Source: Planctomycetaceae bacterium (GTDB lineage: Bacteria; Planctomycetota; Planctomycetia; Planctomycetales; Planctomycetaceae). Taken from it: a stretch of DNA of 7,719 nucleotides. Where the stretch lies: contig CANHVD010000257.1 in assembly GCA_947463775.1 (NCBI GenBank), positions 1-7,719 of the forward strand, given 5' to 3'. Positions 1-6,675 of the stretch are shown piece after piece. The notes beneath the pieces are model-generated. The model did not search any database, was not told the DNA's origin, and worked only from the letters and a program-made list of their open reading frames with translations. A program made the position numbers and the translations under genes. Each line of letters begins with the position of its first letter. Position 1 is the first letter of the stretch.

Positions 1-783
1 AACGATGTCCGAGTCGTTGTCTCCATCAATGTCATACGCAAACATATCCGCGCCGGCTCGCGCGAAGGGATACTTGCGAAACTTCCAAACCCCTTCGACT
101 GCACCTTCAACCGGTTGTTCCATCCAGCCGTCGGTCGCAATCATGTCCATGCGACCGTCGCTGTTGACATCACCCACACCAAGACCATGCCCAAACGGTG
201 TTGGTGCGATCTTTTCAGAGATGGAAACAAACTGCCAGGCTCCAAGGGGTTTATCTTTCTCCGGAAGATAGAAACCGTAGTGGCCCTGGCGAGTGCAAAC
301 TAATTCAGGAGTTCCATCACCATTGACGTCAGCGAACTGAGGTGCCTCATTGCTGACCGAATCTGCCACCTGCAACTTTTCCCAAAGTCCATTCAGGCCA
401 TCTTTGCCTGGGTTGCGATAGACGAATCCCGGAGTTCCCGGAAAGCCCACGACGAGGATGTCGTTCCAGCCGTCTTTGTCGAAGTCGTAAATCCAGTTGA
501 AGAAGTTATCCGCATAGCCCTCGCGTTTTTGCGGAACGGCCGGATAGATCTCATTCTTCTGACTGAAATCCGGGCCGGCATACCAATGCGGGCCATAAAC
601 AACGTCTTTGACCGCGTCGCCGTTAACATCACCGGCCAAGATTCCCTCCGAATAATAGACGTCCGATAACTCCTGACGCGCAAAGGAGTGCAGTTGAAAG
701 TCAGTAGCCAATAACGCCTTCTGCGACAGAAGTATCAGCACGAGTGCGAACACGACCGAGCACGTTTTCGAAAAGTAAGACAT
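1..783 (-). CDS. Exported FG-GAP/VCBS repeat protein, C-terminal part cut by window edge
   Basis: The reading frame is open from an ATG at 783-781 leftward to base 1, giving 261 codons without a stop, so the C-terminus lies outside the window. Residues 1 to about 26 look like a Sec signal peptide: Lys6, a hydrophobic core at 9-19 (SVVFALVLILL follows) and a possible cleavage after LLA at 24-26. Five acidic loops of the DxNxDGxxD/DxDxDGxxD type follow at residues 52-60, 100-108, 152-160, 205-213 and 251-259, about 46-53 residues apart. This is the pattern of calcium-binding FG-GAP/VCBS blades, and a beta-propeller is the likely fold. The family is abundant in planctomycetes and acts outside the cytoplasm, but no enzymatic role can be read here. 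It is transcribed away from the kinase gene. No convincing Shine-Dalgarno precedes the ATG; the start rests on the signal peptide beginning directly after it. Confidence 0.9.
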   Translation of the reverse strand, partial: MSYFSKTCSVVFALVLILLSQKALLATDFQLHSFARQELSDVYYSEGILAGDVNGDAVKDVVYGPHWYAGPDFSQKNEIYPAVPQKREGYADNFFNWIYDFDKDGWNDILVVGFPGTPGFVYRNPGKDGLNGLWEKLQVADSVSNEAPQFADVNGDGTPELVCTRQGHYGFYLPEKDKPLGAWQFVSISEKIAPTPFGHGLGVGDVNSDGRMDMIATDGWMEQPVEGAVEGVWKFRKYPFARAGADMFAYDIDGDNDSDIV

Positions 784-1100
784 AAGACCGATCCGGAATG
801 CAGCGTGGTGGGGAAAAACCTAGGTATGAGTTCCCAATGCGGGAAACCATCCGACAGGCTGGGCGTATGCTGCCACATTGCAACATTTTTGGCCAGGCTG
901 GAGTAATTGTGCCGGTTACAACGAAATTCACTGTTTCCAGAACGCCACATTCTCAGGATTCCGTGGTTTTTGCAGCCAGTCACACGGCCCCCGTTACTGG
1001 CCATTCATGATTTCCGCGGAACCGGTGTGTGGGTCTTGACCTATGGTGAACAGTGTTACGAAATTCAGGCCGCGTCTCCACGAAAGTCGGAACTCGGAAA
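784..1100. promoter_or_regulatory. Divergent intergenic region between repeat protein and kinase
   Basis: No coding region is supported here; short open frames lack family features and ribosome sites. As the gap between two divergently transcribed genes it should hold both promoters. Visible structure is modest: a perfect 10-base palindrome TTCCGCGGAA at 1012-1021, a direct repeat ACGAAATTCA at 921-930 and 1058-1067, and a TTGACC hexamer at 1036-1041 that could be a -35 box for the kinase but has only a poor -10 partner (TACGAA at 1057-1062, 15-base spacer). No tRNA, riboswitch or terminator was recognised. Confidence 0.4.
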
Positions 1101-2465
1101 ATGTCCGTAGTGTTGAGTCAGAAAACTACTCTCAGACCAGTGTCCATCGACGAATCTTTCGGCGGTGAGTCATTCGATGGGCCTGTGCGCGACGACACAG
1201 CGTCAGCATCCAGACCAAAGCAGAAAAAGTCTCTGAAGTTGACATGGAGGCTGATTGTCCGTGCCGCCGCGATCATTGGCGTCGGCTTGTTTGTGACGGG
1301 AATTTTTTCAGCAGCGGTTAAGTTCAGTCTGCTCGATTCTCAAACGACGCTGATGTTTCTGCAGCATCATTCGACAACGATTTTTGTTGCGTTCGGATTC
1401 GCGATCTTCGGTTGTGCAATCAATCGCCAGTTAGGCAAAGACGTTCCCAAGGGCGATCATCTTGGCCCCTACAAGCTCATTAAACTGATTGGCCAGGGCG
1501 GGATGGGCGAGGTCTATCTGGCTGAACATGAACTCCTGAAACGCCGCTGTGCTGTTAAGGTGATTCGAAGCGACAAAGCGTCCAACCGCAAAATGCTGGC
1601 TCGCTTTGAGCGAGAAGTGAAGGCCACCGCTCAATTGACTCACTGGAACACAGTGCAGGTCTATGATTATGGTCGGACCTCCAATGGAACATTCTACTAT
1701 TCGATGGAATATCTGCAGGGACTCAATCTGAGACAACTGGTCGAAGATCATGGTCCTCTGCCGCCTGGTCGTGTCATCTTTATTCTGCGACAGCTCTGCG
1801 GCGCGCTGCATGAAGCGGCCACATTCGGGCTTGTGCATCGTGACATCAAGCCCAGCAACATCTTTCTGACGGAACGCGGTCAGATGTTTGACGTTGCCAA
1901 GTTGCTCGATTTTGGACTTGTTCGGCCTGCCTCCTTTGGGACCTGTCCGATCCGAAACGTCAGCAAGCAACTACAGGGTTCTCCGAGATTTATGTGTCCC
2001 GAGCAGGCTCAGGGACAGAAACCTGACTGTCGAGGTGACCTGTATTCTCTGGCTTGCGTTGCGTACTTCCTGCTGTCCGGCAGAACTCCGTTTGAAGATG
2101 AGAATCCTGTCTTCCTGGTTATTGCCCACACAACCACCCCCGCACCGACGTTTGAGGAGATCGGTATCGAAGTACCGGCTGACCTGGCCGAAATTATTAT
2201 GACATGTCTCAGGAAAAAGCCGGAAGAGCGTATTCAGTCACCCCGTGAACTTCTCGAAGCCATCGATCGCTGCCAATGCGCCTGGGACTGGTCGTGGAGC
2301 AAGGCCGAGAACTGGTGGTTTGATCATCCCGAGGAAACTCATCATCAGCCCGGAGAGCCCGAAGGAGCAAGTACGAAGTCTGCCCCTACAGATTCAGCCG
2401 TGGGTAGCGATCCGGATGTGACTTTTGTCTGCGGCGGCGAACAACGGGACGACAGTCAAACTTAG
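1101..2465 (+). CDS. Membrane-anchored Hanks-type serine/threonine protein kinase
   Basis: This enzyme transfers the ATP gamma-phosphate to Ser/Thr of unknown target proteins. Numbering from the ATG at 1101 (454 residues), a polar N-terminus is followed by two hydrophobic segments at about 51-73 and 84-107 joined by only about ten residues, then a cytoplasmic kinase domain at about 124-390. All core motifs are present: glycine loop GQGGMGEVY 131-139, VAIK-type Lys153 (AVKV), a candidate helix-C Glu172, HRDIKPSN with Asp248 and Asn253, DFG 270-272, GSPRFMCPE 294-301 (CPE replaces the usual APE) and the helix-F Asp313 (GDLYSLA). The C-terminus is a short Trp-rich stretch (395-406) and a polar acidic tail. 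An in-frame GTG at 1053 would add 16 residues; I prefer the ATG because no better ribosome site precedes the GTG. The kinase domain lies after the membrane segments, the reverse of PknB-type kinases. Only a weak GCTG-TTAT-CAGC hairpin (2483-2494) follows the stop. Confidence 0.93.
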   Translation: MSVVLSQKTTLRPVSIDESFGGESFDGPVRDDTASASRPKQKKSLKLTWRLIVRAAAIIGVGLFVTGIFSAAVKFSLLDSQTTLMFLQHHSTTIFVAFGFAIFGCAINRQLGKDVPKGDHLGPYKLIKLIGQGGMGEVYLAEHELLKRRCAVKVIRSDKASNRKMLARFEREVKATAQLTHWNTVQVYDYGRTSNGTFYYSMEYLQGLNLRQLVEDHGPLPPGRVIFILRQLCGALHEAATFGLVHRDIKPSNIFLTERGQMFDVAKLLDFGLVRPASFGTCPIRNVSKQLQGSPRFMCPEQAQGQKPDCRGDLYSLACVAYFLLSGRTPFEDENPVFLVIAHTTTPAPTFEEIGIEVPADLAEIIMTCLRKKPEERIQSPRELLEAIDRCQCAWDWSWSKAENWWFDHPEETHHQPGEPEGASTKSAPTDSAVGSDPDVTFVCGGEQRDDSQT

Positions 2466-2519
2466 GAGGCTCTTGAAAACTCGCTGTTATCAGCCACCAG
2501 ACTGTTCATACCGCCTTGA

Positions 2520-3254
2520 TCACTCGCCAACCTTTTCCAGCTCAACAAGGATCCCGCCCAGTTTCAACAACTCGTGGAATCGAGTGAACCAGTGAACCTT
2601 GCCCCAGCGGAGCCCAATGGACTCAGCGGCAACTTTCAGCTCCTCACGATTAAACGTACGGCACTTCCAGGTGTGGCTGGTCATCAGACCAGAAAAAGAA
2701 TCTTCGGTCGCCAGCAGAAGAATGGTGCCACCCGGACGCAGTACGCGAGCAAACTCGCGAAGCCCGTCTTTTGGGTCCGGAAGATATTCCAGAACGTACC
2801 CGCAAGTCACGCAGTCAAACGAGGCGTCTCGAAACGGGAGTGCTCGCATGTCGGCCGCGACAAAAACCGGTCGATCAGAATTCAGGCGTTCGCGAGCCCG
2901 TCGCAGCATTTCCCAGGACAGGTCAAAACCGACAATTTCGGTGTCAGGCCGACTGGTGGCCAGCAGATGACGAATGATCTGTCCTGCACCCGAGCCGACA
3001 TCGAGGATTCGCGAAAAGCGGCGAGCATCAAAGCGGCCAGAGCGAAACAGCTTCCCCATCAAAGGTTCGTGGAGGGAAATAATGCTGCTGAACTTCAGGG
3101 CGGCACCCCGTGGACCATCGTACAGGCGTCGTACAGACTTCTGGTAGGTCCCAAACGGCTGCCGGCGAATTCCTCGGAATTCCCCAAGACGCCTCAATCG
3201 CTCACGGGCCTTCTTTTGAAGGCTAAGAACACGTTTTCTCACGACGTACGACAT
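2520..3254 (-). CDS. Class I SAM-dependent methyltransferase (Methyltransf_11 type)
   Basis: The protein has a Rossmann-fold methyltransferase core that binds S-adenosylmethionine; its substrate is unknown. Numbering from the ATG at 3254-3252 (244 residues), residues 1-31 are strongly basic (VRKR, KKARERLRRL, RGIRR). The core then shows motif I ILDVGSGAGQ 83-92, the acidic residue after strand 2 in GFDLS 109-113 (Asp111, expected to bind the ribose hydroxyls), ADMRALPF 134-141, the strand-4 motif SFDCVTCGYVLEYLPD 145-160, and VLRPGG 171-176. The order and spacing fit the UbiE/Methyltransf_11 group, but there is no ubiquinone or menaquinone gene nearby to support that role. A GTG at 3353-3351 would add 33 residues; neither start has a strong ribosome site, and I chose the ATG because the extension has no family-like sequence. 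It converges on the kinase gene with a 54-base gap. The function stays general. Confidence 0.85.
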   Translation of the reverse strand: MSYVVRKRVLSLQKKARERLRRLGEFRGIRRQPFGTYQKSVRRLYDGPRGAALKFSSIISLHEPLMGKLFRSGRFDARRFSRILDVGSGAGQIIRHLLATSRPDTEIVGFDLSWEMLRRARERLNSDRPVFVAADMRALPFRDASFDCVTCGYVLEYLPDPKDGLREFARVLRPGGTILLLATEDSFSGLMTSHTWKCRTFNREELKVAAESIGLRWGKVHWFTRFHELLKLGGILVELEKVGE

Positions 3255-3601
3255 CCCTGAACGGACGGATTGGCTTTCGACTCTGACGACGGCCCCAAAA
3301 GCGACGGCTTGATATGGGACCAAAAGCGATCCAGAATTGCAATCCGTGATCACAGACTTGCCAAATTCTTTTGGTAGCCTCAGAACCGGGGCGCGGAAAT
3401 AACGGGGGGCAATTCTCCAATCCTTAACATCTCAGCGGGTATCTGACACGGAAACTTGAGATTTGCGAGGAATCCCGCCATCATTCGCGGACAAAACGTG
3501 TCCCCTGTTGCTTTTCGTCGGCCAGACGAGTTTCTTTGGTACTCATTCTCTTCAGTTTGTCGGGTTTTTATGACTATTCCCCAAACCAAAGGATCGCGTC
3601 A
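3255..3601. promoter_or_regulatory. Divergent intergenic region between methyltransferase and phosphatase
   Basis: No gene is supported here. Part of it could be an N-terminal extension of either neighbour (methyltransferase from GTG 3353, phosphatase from TTG 3536). Divergent orientation implies promoters for both genes. Visible structure: a direct repeat CCAAAAGCGA at 3295-3304 and 3320-3329, and a 5-base inverted repeat GGACA-aaacg-TGTCC at 3489-3503 that could be an operator for the phosphatase-rpiB pair. No confident -35/-10 pair was found. Confidence 0.35.
3588..3593 (+). promoter_or_regulatory. Ribosome binding site deciding the phosphatase start
   Basis: AAAGGA lies 8 bases before the GTG at 3602. 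It is the best Shine-Dalgarno match near this gene and favours GTG 3602 over the upstream in-frame TTG at 3536, whose product would begin with an unrelated hydrophobic extension. Confidence 0.5.
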
Positions 3602-4105
3602 GTGAGTAGCCGCGATCGTGCCAACGACGCAGTCCTTCGGGTGCTGTTCGTCTGTACGGGAAACACTTGTCGTAGTCCAATGGCTGAGACCATCTTTCGG
3701 CAACTCGTCGCTGAAAAACTGTCGTGTCGGGACTGGGAATTGCGGGAACGTCGAATAGATGTTTTCTCGGCTGGCATTGCAGCTGGAGAAAGCGACCCTG
3801 CAGCCAGGGAAGCGATAGTGGTGATGCAGGAATGCGGTCTTGATCTGTCGCAGCACCTGAGTCAGCAGGTCAACGAACACATGCTGGAGAATTCCACAGT
3901 GGTGTTGGCGCTAACCGAACGACATCGTCGCGTTTTATGTGAAGCAAGGCCGGACTTGGCGGACCGAGTCAAACTGCTTTCCCATGGCGGCGAGGATATC
4001 TCGGATCCGATTGGCGGATCATTGGAAGAATACCGTAGATGTGCTGCTCAGATCAGTGATAATCTTCGAATCTGGGTTGATGAACTGTTCAGGAAAGAGT
4101 CGTAA
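3602..4105 (+). CDS. Low-molecular-weight phosphatase, YwlE-like (possible protein-arginine phosphatase)
   Basis: This is a member of the LMW protein-tyrosine-phosphatase fold, which removes phosphate through a cysteinyl-phosphate intermediate. From the GTG at 3602 it has 167 residues, close to the family's usual 150-160. The P-loop VCTGNTCRSPMAE spans about residues 17-29: nucleophile Cys18, Thr22, Arg24 and Ser25. SAG follows at 56-58, and the general-acid loop is DPIGGS 135-140 with Asp135, followed by EEYRR. Thr22 is the equivalent of Thr11 in Bacillus subtilis YwlE, where Thr rather than Ile favours phosphoarginine over phosphotyrosine; the DPxGGS...Y segment also resembles YwlE. Arginine-phosphate specificity is therefore an inference; a tyrosine phosphatase or an arsenate-reductase relative is less likely but possible. 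The stop is 5 bases before rpiB, so the two are probably one transcript. The downstream AGGAAAGAG inside its 3' end (4091-4099) may serve as rpiB's ribosome site. Confidence 0.9.
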   Translation: MSSRDRANDAVLRVLFVCTGNTCRSPMAETIFRQLVAEKLSCRDWELRERRIDVFSAGIAAGESDPAAREAIVVMQECGLDLSQHLSQQVNEHMLENSTVVLALTERHRRVLCEARPDLADRVKLLSHGGEDISDPIGGSLEEYRRCAAQISDNLRIWVDELFRKES

Positions 4106-4110
4106 TCGCT

Positions 4111-4602
4111 ATGAAAATTGGCATCGCCAGTGACCATCGAGGCATTCAGATGAAGACTCGACTGACTCAACTGCTCCAAAGTCTCGACTGTGAAGTCCGA
4201 GACTTCGGCCCGTATGAGTCTCAAAGCGTCGACTACCCTGACTACGCCGCACAGGTCTCTCGAGAAGTCTCGAATGGTCACATTGATCGCGGAATCCTGA
4301 TTTGCGGGACCGGGATTGGGATGTGTATCGCAGCAAACAAGTTTACAGGCGTCCGTGCGGCTCCTTGTCACGATAGTGTGACAGCCGAGTACAGCCGGTT
4401 GCACAATGACTCCAACGTGATTTGTCTTTCAGCCGATCAGCTGAGCGACCAGCTGGCTGACCAGGTGATTCGCATCTGGCTGAAAACTCCTTTTGAAGAA
4501 GGTCGTCACGCGCGGAGACTACATAAGATCGCCGAACTGGAACGCGAAATCGCCAGCCAGCTTTGCCACAAAGAACATCTCAATCCGCCGGAACAGGGCT
4601 GA
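4111..4602 (+). CDS. rpiB: Ribose-5-phosphate isomerase B
   Basis: The enzyme interconverts ribose 5-phosphate and ribulose 5-phosphate in the non-oxidative pentose phosphate pathway in the cytoplasm; RpiB family members may also act on allose 6-phosphate. The 163 residues are slightly more than the usual ~150, the excess being a polar C-terminal tail. Family signatures are clear: IASDHRG 5-11 (Asp8, His9), DYPDYA 41-46, ICGTGIGM 64-71 with Cys65 as the expected catalytic base, ANKFTGVRAA 75-84, HNDSNVICL 98-106 with His98 in the position of the ring-opening histidine, and EGRHARRLHKI 130-140 carrying the phosphate-binding arginines. It is the second gene of the phosphatase-rpiB pair. The same neighbour order occurs in Bacillus as ywlE-ywlF. 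The ATG start directly opens the conserved first strand (MKIGIASDH), so the start is secure. Confidence 0.96.
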   Translation: MKIGIASDHRGIQMKTRLTQLLQSLDCEVRDFGPYESQSVDYPDYAAQVSREVSNGHIDRGILICGTGIGMCIAANKFTGVRAAPCHDSVTAEYSRLHNDSNVICLSADQLSDQLADQVIRIWLKTPFEEGRHARRLHKIAELEREIASQLCHKEHLNPPEQG

Positions 4603-4632
4603 ATCGGCCTGTTGATTTAGACACCGTTACTC

Positions 4633-4702
4633 TTGTAGTGCAGGCTTCAGCCAGCATTCCCTTCAAAATTTGAAGTAACTCCGACTTAAGTCGGCACTAC
4701 AA
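4633..4702. repeat. 70-bp REP/MITE-like palindromic element before gcvH
   Basis: The element is bounded by perfect 9-base inverted ends, TTGTAGTGC at 4633-4641 and GCACTACAA at 4694-4702. Inside are three separate palindromes: GGCT-TC-AGCC at 4643-4652, CTTCAAA-A-TTTGAAG at 4661-4675, and the perfect 14-mer CCGACTTAAGTCGG at 4681-4694. This is the layout of a BIME or small non-autonomous element. It lies 30 bases after the rpiB stop and 71 bases before gcvH, so it may end or buffer the upstream transcript. That it is repeated elsewhere in the genome is inferred, not seen. Confidence 0.7.
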
Positions 4703-4773
4703 AATACATCAGCGACTCGCATGTCCGGATATGCGGCTTACGCGTCCTCCTGTCTCGATCGAAAGTACCCCTG

Positions 4774-5160
4774 ATGAATCCCGAACAACTGCGTTTCGCG
4801 AAAACTCACGAATGGGTTTCCGTCGACGGTGATGTGGCCACAGTGGGTATTTCTGACTTCGCTGTAAAACTGCTGACCGACATCGTATTTCTGGCTCTGC
4901 CTGCAATTGGCAAGAAGTTTTCGCCAGGTCAGTCGATGGGGGAAATCGAAAGCGTCAAAGCCGTCAGCGACGTTTATGCACCGGTTTCGGGCGAGATTCT
5001 CGAAGTCAACGAGAAGCTGCCGGATAATCTTGGTCTGCTGAATGACAGTCCCTTCGAAAAGGCCTGGGTCGCCAAAATTCGAATGTCGAATCCTGAGCAA
5101 CTGAATCAGCTAATGAGCTATTCAGACTATCAGAAACATTGCGAGAACGACGGACACTAG
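4774..5160 (+). CDS. gcvH: Glycine cleavage system H protein
   Basis: GcvH is the lipoyl carrier that takes the aminomethyl group from the P protein, delivers it to T and is reoxidised by L. The 128 residues match the usual length. The N-terminus FAKTHEWV (8-15) is typical, VGISDFA follows at 24-30, and the lipoylation region GEIESVKAVSDVYAPVSGEI (56-75) places the modified lysine at Lys62. GLLNDSPFEKAWVAKI (87-102) completes the fold. The ATG at 4774 gives the standard start; the ribosome site is weak, with only GAAAG about 9-13 bases upstream. It is the first gene of gcvH-gcvPA-gcvPB, 171 bases from rpiB, and a gene for lipoate attachment is not visible here. I saw no glycine riboswitch in the upstream gap, so regulation by glycine is not evident. 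Confidence 0.97.
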   Translation: MNPEQLRFAKTHEWVSVDGDVATVGISDFAVKLLTDIVFLALPAIGKKFSPGQSMGEIESVKAVSDVYAPVSGEILEVNEKLPDNLGLLNDSPFEKAWVAKIRMSNPEQLNQLMSYSDYQKHCENDGH

Positions 5161-5191
5161 CACATCGTCAAACTGCAAAATGCAGGTTGAA

Positions 5192-5226
5192 CATTCGTTC
5201 CGACCGGGTTTCGACGGGCCGGAATG
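5192..5226. repeat. Imperfect palindrome in the gcvH-gcvPA gap
   Basis: The 153-base gap at 5161-5313 has no gene. It holds TTCCG at 5198-5202 facing CGGAA at 5220-5224, within wider arms CATTC (5192-5196) and GAATG (5222-5226). On the minus strand it continues from GTAGGATGGGCATTCCGG, a sequence type I recall as common between planctomycete genes; this is memory, not a search. A separate small hairpin CTGCA-aaa-TGCAG lies at 5173-5185, just after the gcvH stop, without a T-tract, so it is not a clear terminator. Confidence 0.4.
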
Positions 5227-5313
5227 CCCATCCTACGCGCAACTCAGGCCGGGCAATCCATGCGCGATGCGTCCCTGCTGATTGAATCTCTAGACCGCTA
5301 ATGGCTCAATCCT

Positions 5314-6675
5314 ATGGCCTATCTCTTCGACACCCCGGACCAACGTCAGAAAATGTTCGCGGCCATCGGCATCCAGTCGATCGACGAACTCTTCGCTCAG
5401 ATTCCCGTTGAGCTTCAGCTCAAACGTGAGCTGAACCTGCCACAGCCGGTTTCTGAAATGGCGCTGCAGCAGGAGATGGAAGATCGCCTCGGCTTCAACG
5501 CCTCATCCTCCAGGACCTGCTTTCTGGGCGGCGGTGTTTACGATCACTTCATCCCGGCAGTGGTCGATGAGATCACGTCGCGCGGCGAATTTTATACGGC
5601 TTACACGCCTTACCAGGCAGAAGCCAGCCAGGGAACTCTTCAAGCGTTTTACGAATACCAGACGCTGATCTCACAACTGACCGGCATGGATGTTTCCAAC
5701 GCCAGTCTGTACGAAGGCGGTACGGCTGTCAGTGAAGCGGTGTTCATGGCCATGCGAGTCAACGGGCGACATCAGAAAGTCGCTTTCGCCGGAACTTTGC
5801 ATCCTGAATATCGACTGGTCCTTGAAACTTACTTCGCTCGACTGGGGACTCAACTTGTTGAGATTCCTCATGCCAACGGCGTGCTGTGCCTTGATTCCTG
5901 CCGTGCGGCGATAGATTCAGAGACGACAGCTCTCGTGATTCAGCAGCCAAACTTCTTCGGCTGTCTGGAAGATGTGGCGGCACTAACTGAGATTGCTCAC
6001 AACGCTGGTGCGCTGTCGATTCTGGCTTTTGATGCCATCAGCCCGGGTCTATTGAAGAAACCTGCGGACTACGGTGTTGATATTGCCGTCGCTGAAGGGC
6101 AACCGCTGGGAACTCCTTTGCAGTTTGGTGGCCCCCTGCTTGGGATCTTTACTTGTCGCAACGAATACGTGCGGAAGATGCCGGGGCGACTGATTGGTAA
6201 GACCGTCGATCGCAAAGGCAAAGATTGCTTCGCTCTGAACCTGCAGGCTCGCGAACAGCATATTCGCCGTGACAAAGCCACCAGCAACATCTGCACGAAT
6301 CAAGGTCTGCTGGCTCTCCGAACAACTGTCTTCCTCGCCACAGTCGGTCCGCACGGTCTTCGTCAGATGGCAACACTCAGCCATCAGAAAGCCCGCTATG
6401 CAGCCGATGTGCTGACAAAGATTCCTGGCGTGCGGTTGAAGTTTCCACAGCCGTTCTTCCGTGAGTTTCTGCTCGAGACATCTCGGCCCGCAGCATTAGT
6501 CCTGAGCGCGCTCGCCGACAAAGGCATCAACGTCGGCCCGGACCTTCTGCGATTTGGAATTCAGAACGTCCCCGGCGCGGAAAACTGCTTTCTTGTGGCT
6601 CTGACCGAAAAACGAACTCGCACAGAAATCGATGCGTTAGCCAAAGCTCTGGCAGAAGTCCTGCAACTGTCGTAG
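5314..6675 (+). CDS. gcvPA: Glycine dehydrogenase (decarboxylating) subunit 1
   Basis: This is the N-terminal half of the split P protein. With GcvPB it forms the PLP enzyme that decarboxylates glycine and loads the aminomethyl group on GcvH. The 453 residues match the usual subunit 1 length. Recognisable blocks in order: FLGGGVYDHFIP 70-81, YTPYQAEASQGTLQ 97-110, SNASLYEGGTA 128-138, QPNFFGCLED 211-220, EGQPLGTPLQFGGP 261-274, and the strongly conserved PGRLIG (290-295) with LQAREQHIRRDKATSNICTNQ-like sequence to 330. As expected, it lacks the PLP lysine, which sits in GcvPB. The ATG at 5314 has no clear Shine-Dalgarno; an ATG at 5301 is in another frame and yields only a short peptide. The TAG stop lies inside the left arm of a palindromic element that fills much of the gap to gcvPB. 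Confidence 0.97.
   Translation: MAYLFDTPDQRQKMFAAIGIQSIDELFAQIPVELQLKRELNLPQPVSEMALQQEMEDRLGFNASSSRTCFLGGGVYDHFIPAVVDEITSRGEFYTAYTPYQAEASQGTLQAFYEYQTLISQLTGMDVSNASLYEGGTAVSEAVFMAMRVNGRHQKVAFAGTLHPEYRLVLETYFARLGTQLVEIPHANGVLCLDSCRAAIDSETTALVIQQPNFFGCLEDVAALTEIAHNAGALSILAFDAISPGLLKKPADYGVDIAVAEGQPLGTPLQFGGPLLGIFTCRNEYVRKMPGRLIGKTVDRKGKDCFALNLQAREQHIRRDKATSNICTNQGLLALRTTVFLATVGPHGLRQMATLSHQKARYAADVLTKIPGVRLKFPQPFFREFLLETSRPAALVLSALADKGINVGPDLLRFGIQNVPGAENCFLVALTEKRTRTEIDALAKALAEVLQLS

Noticed and set aside
1043..1171. ATG at 1043 with a short frame upstream of the kinase start
   Set aside because: It is out of frame with the kinase, has no ribosome site and no family features; a leader peptide cannot be supported.
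1431..1970. 179-codon open frame on the minus strand inside the kinase gene
   Set aside because: It lies antisense to the ATP-binding and catalytic motifs of a clear kinase and its product has no recognisable motif.
2574..3260. 228-codon open frame on the plus strand opposite the methyltransferase
   Set aside because: The minus strand encodes complete SAM-binding motifs; the plus-strand product is low in hydrophobic pattern and matches no family I know.
3223..3589. Minus-strand open frames in the methyltransferase-phosphatase gap
   Set aside because: The products are Arg/Pro-rich without motifs and overlap the likely promoter region of two divergent genes.
4603..4773. Glycine riboswitch before gcvH
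   Set aside because: The tandem aptamer core expected for glycine riboswitches is not visible, and the gap is largely filled by the palindromic element.
5301..5405. ATG at 5301 as a short gene or alternative gcvPA start
   Set aside because: It is in another frame from gcvPA and ends after about 34 codons inside it.
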